DNA from: CAWVWD01 sp045106825
Lineage (GTDB): Bacteria > Bacteroidota > Bacteroidia > Chitinophagales > Saprospiraceae
Length of the DNA: 64,000 nt
Direction: 5' to 3'
NCBI GenBank assembly: GCA_045106825.1
Contig: JBGCFH010000071.1
Coordinates: 1-64,000, forward strand
Position numbers and translations under genes: made by a program. Below, piece by piece: positions 44,042 to 53,905 of this stretch. The first letter of the stretch is position 1, and each line of letters begins with the position of its first letter. The notes under the pieces were generated by a model. It did no database searches. It was not told the origin of the DNA and saw only the letters and a program-made list of their open reading frames with translations.

Positions 44042-46725
44042 ATGAAATCAAAAAATAACAAATCCGAAGTTTTTACAATTTTCCTACGTCTTTCTTTCAG
44101 AAGTTTTCTGTATGTATGATATTTAGTAGTATAAATTTATCAGCACAAATTGCTTTTCCGCCTGATTTTTTGGATTGGCAAGAAGATCCTGCTTTATTCT
44201 ATAAAAATAAAGGTCAAATCAAAAATGATATGGGAAAGGTTGAGCATAACATTAAATATTATACAACTGGTTTTAGTCCGAATGTTTATTTACAAGAAGA
44301 AGGTAAAATGAGCTTTGTTCAAGTACAACAAGGGCAAGAAAATCTTCCTGATACATTGAATCGGATTGATATGCAGTTAACAGGTAATGTATTACCTGAT
44401 ATTCAGTTAAATCAAGCTGGAGAAAGTGCCGATTATCGGAACTATTACTTACCACATTGTTCAAGTGGTGCGACCTATTGTCATGCTTATCAGCGGTTAC
44501 GGTACAAAGAGGTATATAAAAACATTGATGTAGATGTTCGAGCATCAAAAGAATGGGCAAAGTTTTATTTTGTAATCAAACCTGGTGGTAATCCGAGTGA
44601 TATTGAGTTTCAGTTTACAGGGCAAGATTCAGAAAATATTGATCCTTATCTGATTGAATTATTTTATGGGACAGAACAACTTGAGATACCAAATGCTATT
44701 GCTTATGAAGTTGGAGGTGGAAATATGACAATACTGCCCTGGACACCCATTTTTATAAATTTAGGTAATGGTAAGGTTGGTTTCTCGTTAGGAAGTTATA
44801 ATACGAATAAAAGGCTGGTGATTCAGATGAGTCCGCCGATGCCAAGTATGCCGCCAAATAATCTACAAAATATCAACTGGACAACACACATAGGAGGATT
44901 TGATACTTACAATGACTACACGACAGATGTAAAAACAGATAACTCAGGCAATATTTATATTACTGGAACTTCCTCTACTTCGATTGATTTTCCATCCAAT
45001 TATCAAGCTACATTTAATGGAAGTTTTAATGGAGATGGTTATACAGCCAAGTTTAATTCAAATGGAGAGATATTATGGTATAGTGTATTTGGTAGTTATG
45101 GAGAGGATTTAGGAGAAAAAATGGTCGTAACACCTGGAGAAAAAGTTATTGTAGCAGGTCATACAAATGACTTAGGTTATACGCCTCAGTGTCCTCCGAA
45201 TACTTATTGTGATAGTTTTGGTGTGAATAACATTCCTTTACTATCTGTAGGAACAAATGATATTTTTCTGTTTAGATTTGATGCTGATGGTACATTTAAT
45301 CAAAGTACAGGTTGGATGACTTATATTGGAAGTGATACCGCACATGACTATGTTTCTGATTTGATTCTTTCTCCTTTAGGACAAGTTTATCTGATAGGTA
45401 AAACAGAAGGTGCGAATTATCCAACAGTAAATCCTGGCGGGAGTGCTTATTTTGATGGTGTGAAAGGAACAGTACCGTTCAGTAACGGTTTTCCTCTGTC
45501 CACAGGTTTTATTTCTGAATTTGATACGGTTGGGGTTTTAAATTGGTCAACGTTTTTTGGTATTGGAAATAATGAATCTACCATAAATGGTGCAGGTGCT
45601 GACCAATATAATAATTTATTTATTTGGGGTAAATCTGGTGGTGCAACGGCTTATTTAGGTTGTGATGCACCTACAAGTAATGCTCAAATCCCTATTTGCG
45701 ACCCAAGTTTAAGTAATGACTTTGTTCAAACAGTAACAGGAGATGGTTTTATTGCAAAATTTACCAATCGAGGTTTAGTTTGGTCAACCTTTTTTAATGG
45801 TATTCCTGAAAAAGGAACAGTGATAAGCGTAGAAAACGATGCTCGACTATACTTAGCAGGAAATCAAGCCGCAAATAATAGTATAAGTTCTACTATTCCA
45901 AACAATTCAACTGATTTTCCACTTTATAATTCAGAAAATGGATTATATCAAGATAACACACACAATGGACAAGGTGATATATTTTTAGCCAAGTTTAATG
46001 GTGCAAATCAATTAGTTTGGTCAACCTATTTTGGAGGTGCGGATAATGATGTTATCAATGATATTACTGTTAGAAATGATAGATGGATATATTTTACAGG
46101 ACGAACGTATAGTACTGATTTCCCTACACAACAAGGTCCTGGTACATGGATGCAAAGTCACGATTTTTTTAACGGCGATGGAGATGCTTTTATAAGTGTA
46201 TTTGACCAAAACTTAGCCTTGAGTTGGTCAACTTATTTAGGTGGAAGTGCAGGCGGAACATTTACACAGACACAAGAACAAGGACTTGGTGTTGACATTT
46301 ATAATGATAATTTACACGTTGTTGGAGCGACTAATACTTATTTTTTTCCTGTTGCTTGTGCTGCACCACAATATTGTCGCTCTCCTTTTAATAGTGCTGA
46401 AATGGATGACGGCTTTATTTTTCAGTTTGATGTAAGTCTTTTACCTACATCAACACAAAATAGATTGATTCAAGAGAATTATGATTTAACAATTTATCCA
46501 AATCCTACCAATGGTATTTTACAATTAACATCTGATAAAATAATTAATGATGCTGATATATTGATTTACAATCAATTAGGACAACTACTTTATCAACAAC
46601 AAGGTGTTACTATTTATGAGATACCAACTCAATTAAATTTAAACCTTTTGGAAAAAGGGATTTATATTTTACAAATAAGAAGTGAAATAGGTAGCACTCA
46701 ACACATCAAATTTATTAAACAGTAG
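44042..46725 (+). pseudogene. SBBP beta-propeller T9SS cargo, signal peptide split by a frameshift
   Basis: The main frame (ATG 44116-46725, 869 residues) begins MIFSSINLSAQ, far too short for a signal peptide. In the adjacent frame ATG 44042 encodes MKSKNNKSEVFTIFLRLSFR and on to a TGA at 44117, exactly at the junction; losing one base near 44116 would split an ordinary signal peptide (..FLRLSFRSFLYV joined to ..MIFSSINLSAQ). The body has an N-terminal DUF7948-like region (~20-230), SBBP propeller blades (NINWTTHIGGFDTYNDYTTD, STYFGGADNDVINDITV, STYLGGSAGG), and a type A T9SS sorting domain (YDLTIYPNPTNGILQL to the end). Either a real recent inactivation, a programmed or phase-type shift, or a sequencing error. 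Confidence 0.75.
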
Positions 46726-46741
46726 GAAAATTATTTATTAA

Positions 46742-46792
46742 TAAGGTAGTTTAGTATTGTATCAAAATATGCAATACTAAGCTGCCTTTTAT
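46742..46792 (+). terminator. Intrinsic terminator
   Basis: AAGGTAGTTTAGTATTG and CAATACTAAGCTGCCTTTT around a 12-nt loop, 16 nt past the stop of the SBBP gene. Confidence 0.8.
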
Positions 46793-46803
46793 ACTTTTGG
46801 ATA

Positions 46804-48168
46804 ATGCGAATAATCATTATAATCATCATATTATTTTTTCAAATACAGATTACTATTGGACAATCTTGGGAACAAATGGGATTTGGATTAAATCAGAATA
46901 TAAGAACAATGCAAGTAGATTCAATTAATAATCGATTATTTGTTGGAGGAGCTTTTGTATTGGCAGATAGCAATATAGTTGGTTGTATGGCACAATGGGA
47001 TAGTACAGGTTGGAGTAATATGCAGTATGGTAATATGAATAGTATGTTTTCAAATTGTGGACAACTTTTAAATATGACCATACATCAAAATAACTTACAT
47101 GTAGTTGCAGCCTTTCATCAATATAATCAAGTCAAATTATTAGGTCGATGGAACGGTACAAGTTGGGATTCATTGTCAGCAATTACGGGTACTTGTAGAG
47201 GTTTATATAGTTATGGAGATACTTTGTATGTTTTAGGAGAAAATTTAACAACAGATTCATTCTCCAATCAACGAATTTTAGGCTGGGATGGAACACAATG
47301 GTTTTCTGTAATAAATGAATCTTTTGCCTCAGGATGGATTATAACAGCACATTGGTATAAAGGTAAATTTTATATCGGAGGAACGTTTAAAACAAGTAGT
47401 GGAATAGAAGCTTTTGCTGTAGTAAATGGACAAACGTTACAAGCAGTAGGAAGCGGTTTTGCTGGTGGCTGGACAGCAGTAGGAGATTTAGTGATATATC
47501 AAGACGATTTATATGTTGGGGGAGATTTCAGTAAAGCAGCGGGGAATCCAGGTAATAATATTGCCCGATGGAATGGAAATCAATGGTTTGATGTAGGCAA
47601 TGGAACAGGAGGTGTTAATTTTCCAAGTGTTTTAGATATGGATATTCATAATGGATATTTGTATGTATGCGGAAGTTTTAAAACCGCAGGTGATATTCCT
47701 GCGGAGAAAATTGCTCGGTGGAATGGACAAAATTGGTGTGGTTTGGGCAGTAATATACAAGGTACTGTTACAAATATTGAGTTTTACCAAGATACATTGA
47801 TAGCTGGATTACTTTATGGAAATATTGATGGAATAAACTACAACTATATTGCTAAATGGAATAGAGGTGATTATGTCGATACCTGTACTAATTTGATTGA
47901 TAATACGGATGAAGTTTGGCAAGATGCTGAAGATGATTATAGTTTAACAATTTATCCAAATCCTACAAGCGACTATCTCCAAATCACCACCCAGAAACCA
48001 CTCAACGAAGTTCAACTTTACAACACACTTGGTCAGCAAGTCTATCAGCAGCAAGGCTTACAACAAGAGCAAGTACAGATAGATGTCAGTCATTTACCAA
48101 AAGGAATGTATATTGTGCGAGTGCGACAAGGAGAAGTTTGGGGAAGTGAGCAGGTGGTGATTCAGTAG
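46804..48168 (+). CDS. Secreted beta-propeller protein with T9SS type A sorting domain
   Basis: 454 residues. Signal peptide ~1-18 (QITIGQ). Six or more propeller-like blades of ~50-60 residues, with the recurring WNG..W turn (GRWNGTSWDSL, GWDGTQWFSV, ARWNGNQWFDV, ARWNGQNWCGL, AKWNRGD). The last ~75 residues (LTIYPNPTSDYLQI, NTLGQQVYQQQG, LPKGMYIVRVRQG) are a type A T9SS sorting domain. The DNA of this tail is visibly less AT-rich than the body, and it begins with a 24-nt stretch shared with the neighbouring cargo gene. Likely a surface or secreted protein of unknown ligand. Confidence 0.87.
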   Translation: MRIIIIIIILFFQIQITIGQSWEQMGFGLNQNIRTMQVDSINNRLFVGGAFVLADSNIVGCMAQWDSTGWSNMQYGNMNSMFSNCGQLLNMTIHQNNLHVVAAFHQYNQVKLLGRWNGTSWDSLSAITGTCRGLYSYGDTLYVLGENLTTDSFSNQRILGWDGTQWFSVINESFASGWIITAHWYKGKFYIGGTFKTSSGIEAFAVVNGQTLQAVGSGFAGGWTAVGDLVIYQDDLYVGGDFSKAAGNPGNNIARWNGNQWFDVGNGTGGVNFPSVLDMDIHNGYLYVCGSFKTAGDIPAEKIARWNGQNWCGLGSNIQGTVTNIEFYQDTLIAGLLYGNIDGINYNYIAKWNRGDYVDTCTNLIDNTDEVWQDAEDDYSLTIYPNPTSDYLQITTQKPLNEVQLYNTLGQQVYQQQGLQQEQVQIDVSHLPKGMYIVRVRQGEVWGSEQVVIQ

Positions 48169-48180
48169 ACTATAATAAGA

Positions 48181-48213
48181 AAAAGGCTTTTCGACCGAAG
48201 TCGAAAAGCCTTT
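48181..48213. terminator. Bidirectional terminator
   Basis: AAAAGGCTTTTCGAC, CGAA loop, GTCGAAAAGCCTTT between the convergent genes. Confidence 0.85.
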
Positions 48214-48234
48214 CAATAAATCTAAACTTTATAA

Positions 48235-48645
48235 TTACTTCTGCTCTGCTTTTTTGCTGGCACAAGTTTTTTTACAAGTTTTAGAACATTCTTTTTTAGC
48301 ACTTGTTCCAGCTGCTTTTGTTGGAGCGTCTTTTACAGATGCTTTCATAGCAGTACCTTTAGCTTTTTTAGAAGCACAAGTTTTTGCACAATCTTTCTTA
48401 GCCGAAGCAGAAGGTTTTCTATCCGCAACATTTACTGCTTTATTTGGAGCATCTGTTACAGTTGCTTTCATTGCAGTCGCTTTTTTAGCCGTACAAGTTT
48501 TAGAACATTCTTTTTTATCTGCTTTCGCAGAAACAGAAGTTGCTTTTGCATCAGCAGATTTAGCAGCAGATTTTTGGCATTGAGCGTTCGCAGTACCAAT
48601 AGCTACGAATCCAACTAACGCAAATAACATCAATAACTTTTTCAT
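48235..48645 (-). CDS. Secreted Ala/Lys/Cys-rich repeat protein
   Basis: 136 residues. Clean signal peptide ~1-21 (MKKLLMLFALVGFVAIGTAN, then AQ). The mature ~115 residues are low in hydrophobics, built of Lys, Ala, Ser, Thr and Cys, with two imperfect ~45-residue units of form KK(E/D)C(S/A)KTC..KKA...AMKA(T/S)V(T/K)DAP.KA and a final KECSKTCKKTC. Cysteines come in CxxxC pairs. Composition recalls histone-H1-like tails but the export signal puts it outside the cytoplasm. Possible metal binding, or DNA/polyanion binding at the surface; no family recognised. Its own terminator at 48181. Confidence 0.72.
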   Translation of the reverse strand: MKKLLMLFALVGFVAIGTANAQCQKSAAKSADAKATSVSAKADKKECSKTCTAKKATAMKATVTDAPNKAVNVADRKPSASAKKDCAKTCASKKAKGTAMKASVKDAPTKAAGTSAKKECSKTCKKTCASKKAEQK

Positions 48646-48846
48646 AAAATAAAAACTTTAGAAGATTATTAATTTTAATAACATCATAAAAATATAAAAA
48701 ACCCATTATCCTGCCAATTGTAATAATGTTAATGTCGTATGTTTAACTTTTATTTAGGATTTGTAGAACATGACATTTTTTTGATTTAATTGTATTTGAT
48801 GAGTATATTCTAAGGCAAATTATACCTTTTCTGATTACTTGATTCA

Positions 48847-49740
48847 TCAACCCTTTCTTGACCAATAAAAGCCCAGCATTAATCCCGCAATCATATCCCA
48901 AATTCCCCACCAAGCGGTGATAACCGCCATTCCGCCTAATTCTGAGAAGAATTGAAAAACGATAACTAAGCCTAAACCAGCATTTTGAATACCTGTTTCG
49001 ATGGTTAAAGTACGCTTTGTCGGTGTATCAAACTTAAACAAATGACCAATACTATAACCTGTTAATAACGCCAAAGCATTGTGAGCGAATACGATTAAAA
49101 ATATGATACCAATATATTGAATAAAATATGCTCCATTTTTTAATAATGCAAATACAATGAAAGTAGCGAAGATTAGTAGAGATAAGATTTTAATCGGTTT
49201 GATTAGCTTTTCTGTTAATTTGGGCAGCTTATACTTAAAGATTAAACCAATAATCAATGGCACACCTAAAAGTGTAAAAACAGTACCGAGTAGCTCCATA
49301 AATGATACATCGACTTTTTTTAATAAGGAAACTGTATCAGGATATAAACCTGCCCAAAGTGCAAAATTGATAGGCACTAAAAATGCAGCGATTGAGGTAG
49401 CAATGGCTGTCAGTGTTATGGATAAAGCGACATTTGCTTTACCATAAGAGGAAATAAAATTGGAAATATTTCCGCCAGGACAAGCAGCGATTAAAAATAA
49501 TCCTAATGCGACACTTGGAATCGGTTGAACTATCCAAACAAAAATATAAGTAACTAATGGTAATGCTAAAAACTGTGAGAAAAAACCAACGATTACCAAT
49601 TTAGGCATTTGCATCAATCGCTTGAAGTCCTCTAATGATAAACCTAAAGCGACTCCAAACATAATAAACCCTAAACTGATGTTCATTATCATCATGGTGT
49701 TATTATCAAAATTCAGTTGTACACTATCTAATTCTTGCAT
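48847..49740 (-). CDS. Bile acid:sodium symporter (BASS) family transporter
   Basis: 297 residues with about nine membrane segments and the family signatures: GVALGLSLEDFKRL, QFLALPLVTYIF, ACPGGNISNFISSYGKANVA (substrate- and Na-site loop; GGNxSN), and TIETGIQNAGLGLVIVFQFF (the crossover helix with ETGIQN). BASS members import organic acids or bile acid-like compounds with sodium; in Bacteroidota the substrate is rarely known. Single gene after a 100-bp gap; start ATG 49740. Confidence 0.92.
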   Translation of the reverse strand: MQELDSVQLNFDNNTMMIMNISLGFIMFGVALGLSLEDFKRLMQMPKLVIVGFFSQFLALPLVTYIFVWIVQPIPSVALGLFLIAACPGGNISNFISSYGKANVALSITLTAIATSIAAFLVPINFALWAGLYPDTVSLLKKVDVSFMELLGTVFTLLGVPLIIGLIFKYKLPKLTEKLIKPIKILSLLIFATFIVFALLKNGAYFIQYIGIIFLIVFAHNALALLTGYSIGHLFKFDTPTKRTLTIETGIQNAGLGLVIVFQFFSELGGMAVITAWWGIWDMIAGLMLGFYWSRKG

Positions 49741-50446
49741 AATGGAGGAGTTGAATATAATTCAAAAAGAAGTTATAATATTCAGAATAAATGTAAGATA
49801 ATCAAAAGTAGGAATAAATAATTGATAATATAATATCGTTTAGATTTCATTCAAATAGCCGCTTATTGTCAAAGGATTGTAGGAATCATATTTTTTTAAA
49901 TTAATATTTGAATGATTTCTTATATATTTGTTACACAAGTGCCACAAATAAGGAAATTGAATATCTAAGACTATATATTTATTTGGTCAAAAATCCATAA
50001 AAATAACCAAATAGGATATTCTTACGGGTTTAAACTGATTTTATTAAAAAATATTCACTACTATTAAGTTTAGTAAATTATACCATTTGCCAGTTTCCAA
50101 AAAATAAGTGTCTGATACAAATTCCTCTTTGCTGTTAAGAGTAAGTTAATAATCATTGTATTTCTCTATTGATAATAAGTAAATTAGTCACTTTGATTAT
50201 TAGACTTGTTAACCAATTAAAATCAATGGTTTTTGAATTTTTAGTAAAATAGAGTAATACAAAAATATTGACAAATTATGATTTTTAATAAAAAAAATTT
50301 GAATTACAATTTTCAATAAAAAAACCAGTGTCTAATATCTCATCCCGAGTATTTGGGACTAATAGCAAAGCGGTCTAACATCTCTATTACAATAGTCTAA
50401 TGTACCAGTTGATGATTTTACCTTAAAAACAGTAGAAAAACTAACA
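49741..50446. other. Long gene-free region
   Basis: 706 bp, AT-rich. Only a fragment of the CCCGAG family (ATCCCGAGTATTTGGGAC, 50343-50360) and short words such as TCTAATGTACCAG are seen. No ORF or RNA gene supported. Confidence 0.45.
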
Positions 50447-51907
50447 ATGAATACAGCTACCGAGAAAATGACAATTCGTTACCTATTGATAGGATTTATT
50501 TCGTTAATGATGACTTCGATGATGTTCGGTCAAGGTCAGGTTATTGTAGCAGGAACAATTAAACATTCTGAATATTTTTTAGCCAATATCACTTTTTTCA
50601 AAGATCACCTTCAACAACAAGAAGAATTTGTAGGCGGTATATTAGACGAGGAAGAAGTATTTAATGTACAGTTCAAAATTCCTCGACCATCTTTAGTTCG
50701 ATTAGAACATGGTAATAATGAATTAGAACTATACTTAGAACCTGGTGATAGTATTTATATTAATTTTGATAATTGGGATATGGAAGGTACGTTGGAAATT
50801 AGTGGAATGAAACGTGTCGAACAACAAAATAAATATCTACTTGATATTGCTAAAGAAATGTATCCTTATTTATCAGGCAATAATGCTATGCATTTTTTTA
50901 GAGATTTGAATGAAGAGGAATATCAAACTCATGCAGAAGAACTCAAACGAAAACAGGAACGATTCTTAAAAACATATCAACGAGAAACTGCTTTTTCATC
51001 CTCTTTCTTGAATTATGTGAGATGCGAAATAGAATATACTTGGGCAGCTTCTTTATTAAATTATCCTGCATATCATCAGTTTTTTAATAATCAAGAAAAT
51101 CCGATGATTATGTCTGAAAAGTTTTATCGTTTTTTACGAAAGGTGAATTATTTAAATCTATATGATTTAAATTCAAATGCGTATCGTGATTTTTTAGATG
51201 CTTTTGTGAATCATAAAATGGAAAACTTGCCTCAAGCAGCGAATGTATTACATCGTTATTTTTATAAAAATAGAATTAAAATAATACATGATAACTTGAA
51301 CGGTGATGCGTTGAACTATATGTTAGCACAAACTTTTATTAGTGCTTATCAACGAGGTGAATTGTATGAATTAGCCAAAGATGTAGAAGATTTTTTAATG
51401 TCTAATGCATTGGAAAGCTATAAAGATGTGGTGGATAGTTTATATAAAATCGCCAGTACATTACGTCCTGGCCAAATCGCTCCTAATTTTGAATTAGAAA
51501 CACTTGATGGCGGTTCTATGTCTTTTAGTGACTTGAAGGGAAAAGTGATTTATGTTGATTTTTGGGCAACATGGTGTGGACCGTGTAAGAAAGAAATGGA
51601 ACATTCAAAAAAACTTAAAGAACAGTTCCGAAATGAAGATGTTGTTTTTGTTTATATCTCTTTAGACGATACTAAAGATAAAGATATGTGGCAATGGTTT
51701 GTCCGTCAAAACCAAATTGAAGGTATTCATTTGATGGCAAAAGGTGGATTTAATAGTGATATTGCGAAAGCATACAATGTAACGGGTGTTCCAACGTATT
51801 ACTTAATTGATAAAAATGGGCAAATCGCCAGTAATACACCAAAACGCCCAAGTCAACCCGGATTGGCACAAGAAATTCAAGTAATCTTAGAGTTTATGGC
51901 TGATTGA
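50447..51907 (+). CDS. TlpA-like thioredoxin-fold lipoprotein-type protein
   Basis: 486 residues; ATG 50447 or 50468 both lead to the signal segment YLLIGFISLMMTSMMFGQ. Residues ~30-330 are a DUF4369/peroxiredoxin-associated beta and helical region (VIVAGTIKHSEYFLANITFF, GDSIYINFD). From ~345 a TlpA/ResA-like domain: GQIAPNFELETLDGG, DFWATWCGPCKKEM (the CxxC active site, near residue 376), GVPTYYLIDKNG with the cis-Pro. Likely an envelope thiol-disulfide oxidoreductase reducing cytochrome-maturation or other periplasmic substrates. No lipobox Cys, so it is secreted rather than lipidated. Confidence 0.89.
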   Translation: MNTATEKMTIRYLLIGFISLMMTSMMFGQGQVIVAGTIKHSEYFLANITFFKDHLQQQEEFVGGILDEEEVFNVQFKIPRPSLVRLEHGNNELELYLEPGDSIYINFDNWDMEGTLEISGMKRVEQQNKYLLDIAKEMYPYLSGNNAMHFFRDLNEEEYQTHAEELKRKQERFLKTYQRETAFSSSFLNYVRCEIEYTWAASLLNYPAYHQFFNNQENPMIMSEKFYRFLRKVNYLNLYDLNSNAYRDFLDAFVNHKMENLPQAANVLHRYFYKNRIKIIHDNLNGDALNYMLAQTFISAYQRGELYELAKDVEDFLMSNALESYKDVVDSLYKIASTLRPGQIAPNFELETLDGGSMSFSDLKGKVIYVDFWATWCGPCKKEMEHSKKLKEQFRNEDVVFVYISLDDTKDKDMWQWFVRQNQIEGIHLMAKGGFNSDIAKAYNVTGVPTYYLIDKNGQIASNTPKRPSQPGLAQEIQVILEFMAD

Positions 51908-51961
51908 TAAAGGACAATCCCAAATAAAAGTGATTTGAATTTTTGGATAAGAATACTTTTT

Positions 51962-52594
51962 ATGAAATGTTTATACATTATTTTATTAATGGGTTTTTCG
52001 TTCGCTTCTTCGGGACGGACTTTAGTATTAGATCATCCGCAACTTGAATTAGATACTATCCCTAAAGATAATATTGATTCATTGTTTGTTATTGAACAAG
52101 TGTTAGAACAAGTAATTTTTTTGCCTCCTTTAGAACAAAGTTTAAGCCCCTTTACTGATGATTCTACAAATTATATGGATGACAACGGACTTAAACAAGG
52201 AATCTGGTCAAGTAGAAGTGTAGATATTGGAAACTGTACGAACGCTACAAGTACGAATTATGGATATTACAAAGATGACAAACTAATCATGTCTTTTTCT
52301 ATTAATCATGACAACAATGCTTGTTATCCAAGTCATAGTAATTTTCGCTGTACGTTATATGATAATAATAATCCAATTTGTTCTATCAATAATGTATTAA
52401 CAGAAACATCAAGAAACGATTATTTATGGACATCAATCTTCGCTTCTAAGTCAAATAAAAACGTACCTTCCATTAATGATAGATATAATTTTACTAAAAT
52501 CTTTTTTGAAGAGAATATTTCAAAAAAGAGAAGGAAGAAAATGAAATTTACGTATCAAGGCAAAAAAATACCTGGTGATTATTATGTCTATTGA
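51962..52594 (+). CDS. Secreted protein of unknown function
   Basis: 210 residues from ATG 51962; the in-frame TTG at 51935 is upstream of the signal peptide (MKCLYIILLMGFSFASSG) and unlikely. The middle has DDNGLKQGIWSSRSV, a MORN-like/YwqK-type NG.KQG.W turn, and NYGYYKDDKLIMSFSI, so it may be a small toxin-immunity or surface MORN relative; only a single repeat is seen, so this is weak. Lies 54 bp after the TlpA-like gene, likely in the same transcript. Confidence 0.65.
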   Translation: MKCLYIILLMGFSFASSGRTLVLDHPQLELDTIPKDNIDSLFVIEQVLEQVIFLPPLEQSLSPFTDDSTNYMDDNGLKQGIWSSRSVDIGNCTNATSTNYGYYKDDKLIMSFSINHDNNACYPSHSNFRCTLYDNNNPICSINNVLTETSRNDYLWTSIFASKSNKNVPSINDRYNFTKIFFEENISKKRRKKMKFTYQGKKIPGDYYVY

Positions 52595-52778
52595 TGGTTA
52601 TTTTGTATCTAAGTACTTGAATAGAAGTAAGCACGTAATTATAAGGAAGTTACTGAAACAAATTCCGCACAAGCTTTTTGTTCTACGATTTTAAAAAATG
52701 TGAGTGTAGCCAAGTGCAACAAAATTATTTGCAAAGTTTCCAAAACTTGTCAAGTCCGATTATCAATTTTTTAAACGT

Positions 52779-52809
52779 AAAATAAATGGTTCATTGACAA
52801 TTTTTGCCA
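52779..52809 (+). repeat. 31-bp exact dispersed repeat, copy 2
   Basis: Exact reverse complement of 13900-13930. Confidence 0.75.
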
Positions 52810-52915
52810 CCACCGAGATTTCGGAGCAGGCAGAATACACGAATAAATATTATTCATTAATTTTTTGTTGAAAATTTGTTCATTTGTGGCTAAAAATAAT
52901 TTAACAAATAATGTT
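52792..52915 (+). repeat. Dispersed spacer sequence, copy 2
   Basis: Related to 3236-3350 with a ~25-bp palindrome-bearing insert (CCACCGAGATTTCGGAGCAG) between TTTTTGCCA and ACGAAT. Confidence 0.6.
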
Positions 52916-53064
52916 TTGGCAAAATATATCAAAGCAATAGATATTTTTTTATAAAATTTGAATATTCCGTTTTTTTATCCATCAAAAAAATGGATATTTG
53001 TAATGGTTATCAAGTTATTAGGAACTTTTTAATCAAAATCTCCTTTTATTTATTAACTAAATCA

Positions 53065-53095
53065 TTGTGGACTTGATTACAATTTATTATATTTG
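53065..53095 (+). promoter_or_regulatory. Promoter of infC
   Basis: TTG (53065-53067), 20-bp spacer, TATATTTG (53088-53095); start codon 38 nt downstream. Confidence 0.72.
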
Positions 53096-53133
53096 AACTG
53101 TTCACAATATATTTATTAACAAAATTTTTAAGA

Positions 53134-53880
53134 TTGGCAAGAAGACAACGAAGATTTACTCCTCGAAAACGAGAACCCGAATTTAGAATCAACAGAAGAA
53201 TTCGTGTACCAGAAGTACGTATTGTAGGTAATAACCTTGAAGAAATTAGCACCAAATATGGTCAAAAAATTGAATCAGGAGTTTATCCGACCAAACAAGC
53301 CCTAATTATCGCAGAAGCGGTAGAAATGGATTTAGTAGAAATTTCTGCAAAAGCGAAACCTCCTGTTGTACGAATTGTTGATTACAGCAAATTCCTCTAC
53401 GAAAAGAAAAAGCGAGAAAAGGAAATTAAGAGTAATGCTCAAAAAACGGTTATCAAAGAGATTCGTTTTGGACCAAATACAGATGATCATGATTTTCAGT
53501 TCAAATTGCGTCATGCACGTAACTTTATTGAAGATGGTGCAAAAGTAAAAGCATTTGTACAGTTCCGTGGTCGTTCAATTGTTTTTAAAGAACGTGGTGA
53601 ATTACTTTTATTAAGGTTTATCGAAGCATTAACAGATATTGGACAACCAGAAGCTTTACCAAAAATGGAAGGTCGTCGGATGTTTGTATTCGTAGCACCC
53701 AAAAAGATTAGTAAGAAAGCAGCTAAAGCGAAGGAAAAAGAAAAACAGGATAAAAAAGAGCAGAATCGTAAAAAATCTAAAGAACGTAAAAACTCTAAAA
53801 GTCCTGAGGTAGAAAATACTGAAAATGTAGAAACTCCTTCTGAAGAAACACCTTCTGAGGAAATACCTAAAGAAGAATAG
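53134..53880 (+). CDS. infC: Translation initiation factor IF-3
   Basis: 248 residues, longer than the usual ~170-185. N-domain RINRRIRVPEVRIVGNNLEE, then AKPPVVRIVDYSKFLYEKKK; C-domain KEIRFGPNTDDHDFQFKLRH and FRGRSIVFKERGE. The extra length is a C-terminal Lys/Glu-rich low-complexity tail (~190-248) ending EETPSEEIPKEE. No ATG fits the frame: it begins TTG at 53134 (MARRQRRF); the frame upstream lacks ATG and GTG. Family knowledge: E. coli infC uses AUU so that IF-3 limits its own translation, and a near-cognate TTG here could act alike. rpmI and rplT do not follow; a terminator does. Confidence 0.94.
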   Translation: MARRQRRFTPRKREPEFRINRRIRVPEVRIVGNNLEEISTKYGQKIESGVYPTKQALIIAEAVEMDLVEISAKAKPPVVRIVDYSKFLYEKKKREKEIKSNAQKTVIKEIRFGPNTDDHDFQFKLRHARNFIEDGAKVKAFVQFRGRSIVFKERGELLLLRFIEALTDIGQPEALPKMEGRRMFVFVAPKKISKKAAKAKEKEKQDKKEQNRKKSKERKNSKSPEVENTENVETPSEETPSEEIPKEE

Positions 53881-53905
53881 TTTTTCAAAATATATTATAA
53901 CTATC

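Larger units (their letters stand above)
52595..53133. other. Intergenic region before infC with repeats and promoter
   Basis: 539 bp. Holds the 31-bp dispersed repeat (52779-52809), the block similar to 3236-3350 (52792-52915) and the infC promoter (53065-53095). No gene supported. Confidence 0.6.

Noticed and set aside
48254..48583. 109-codon plus-strand ORF
   Set aside because: Antisense shadow of the Lys/Cys-rich gene; hydrophobic translation is a codon artefact of Lys/Ala codons read backwards.
53133..53135. ATT as the infC start (as in E. coli)
   Set aside because: It is out of frame with the IF-3 body; TTG at 53134 is the in-frame choice.
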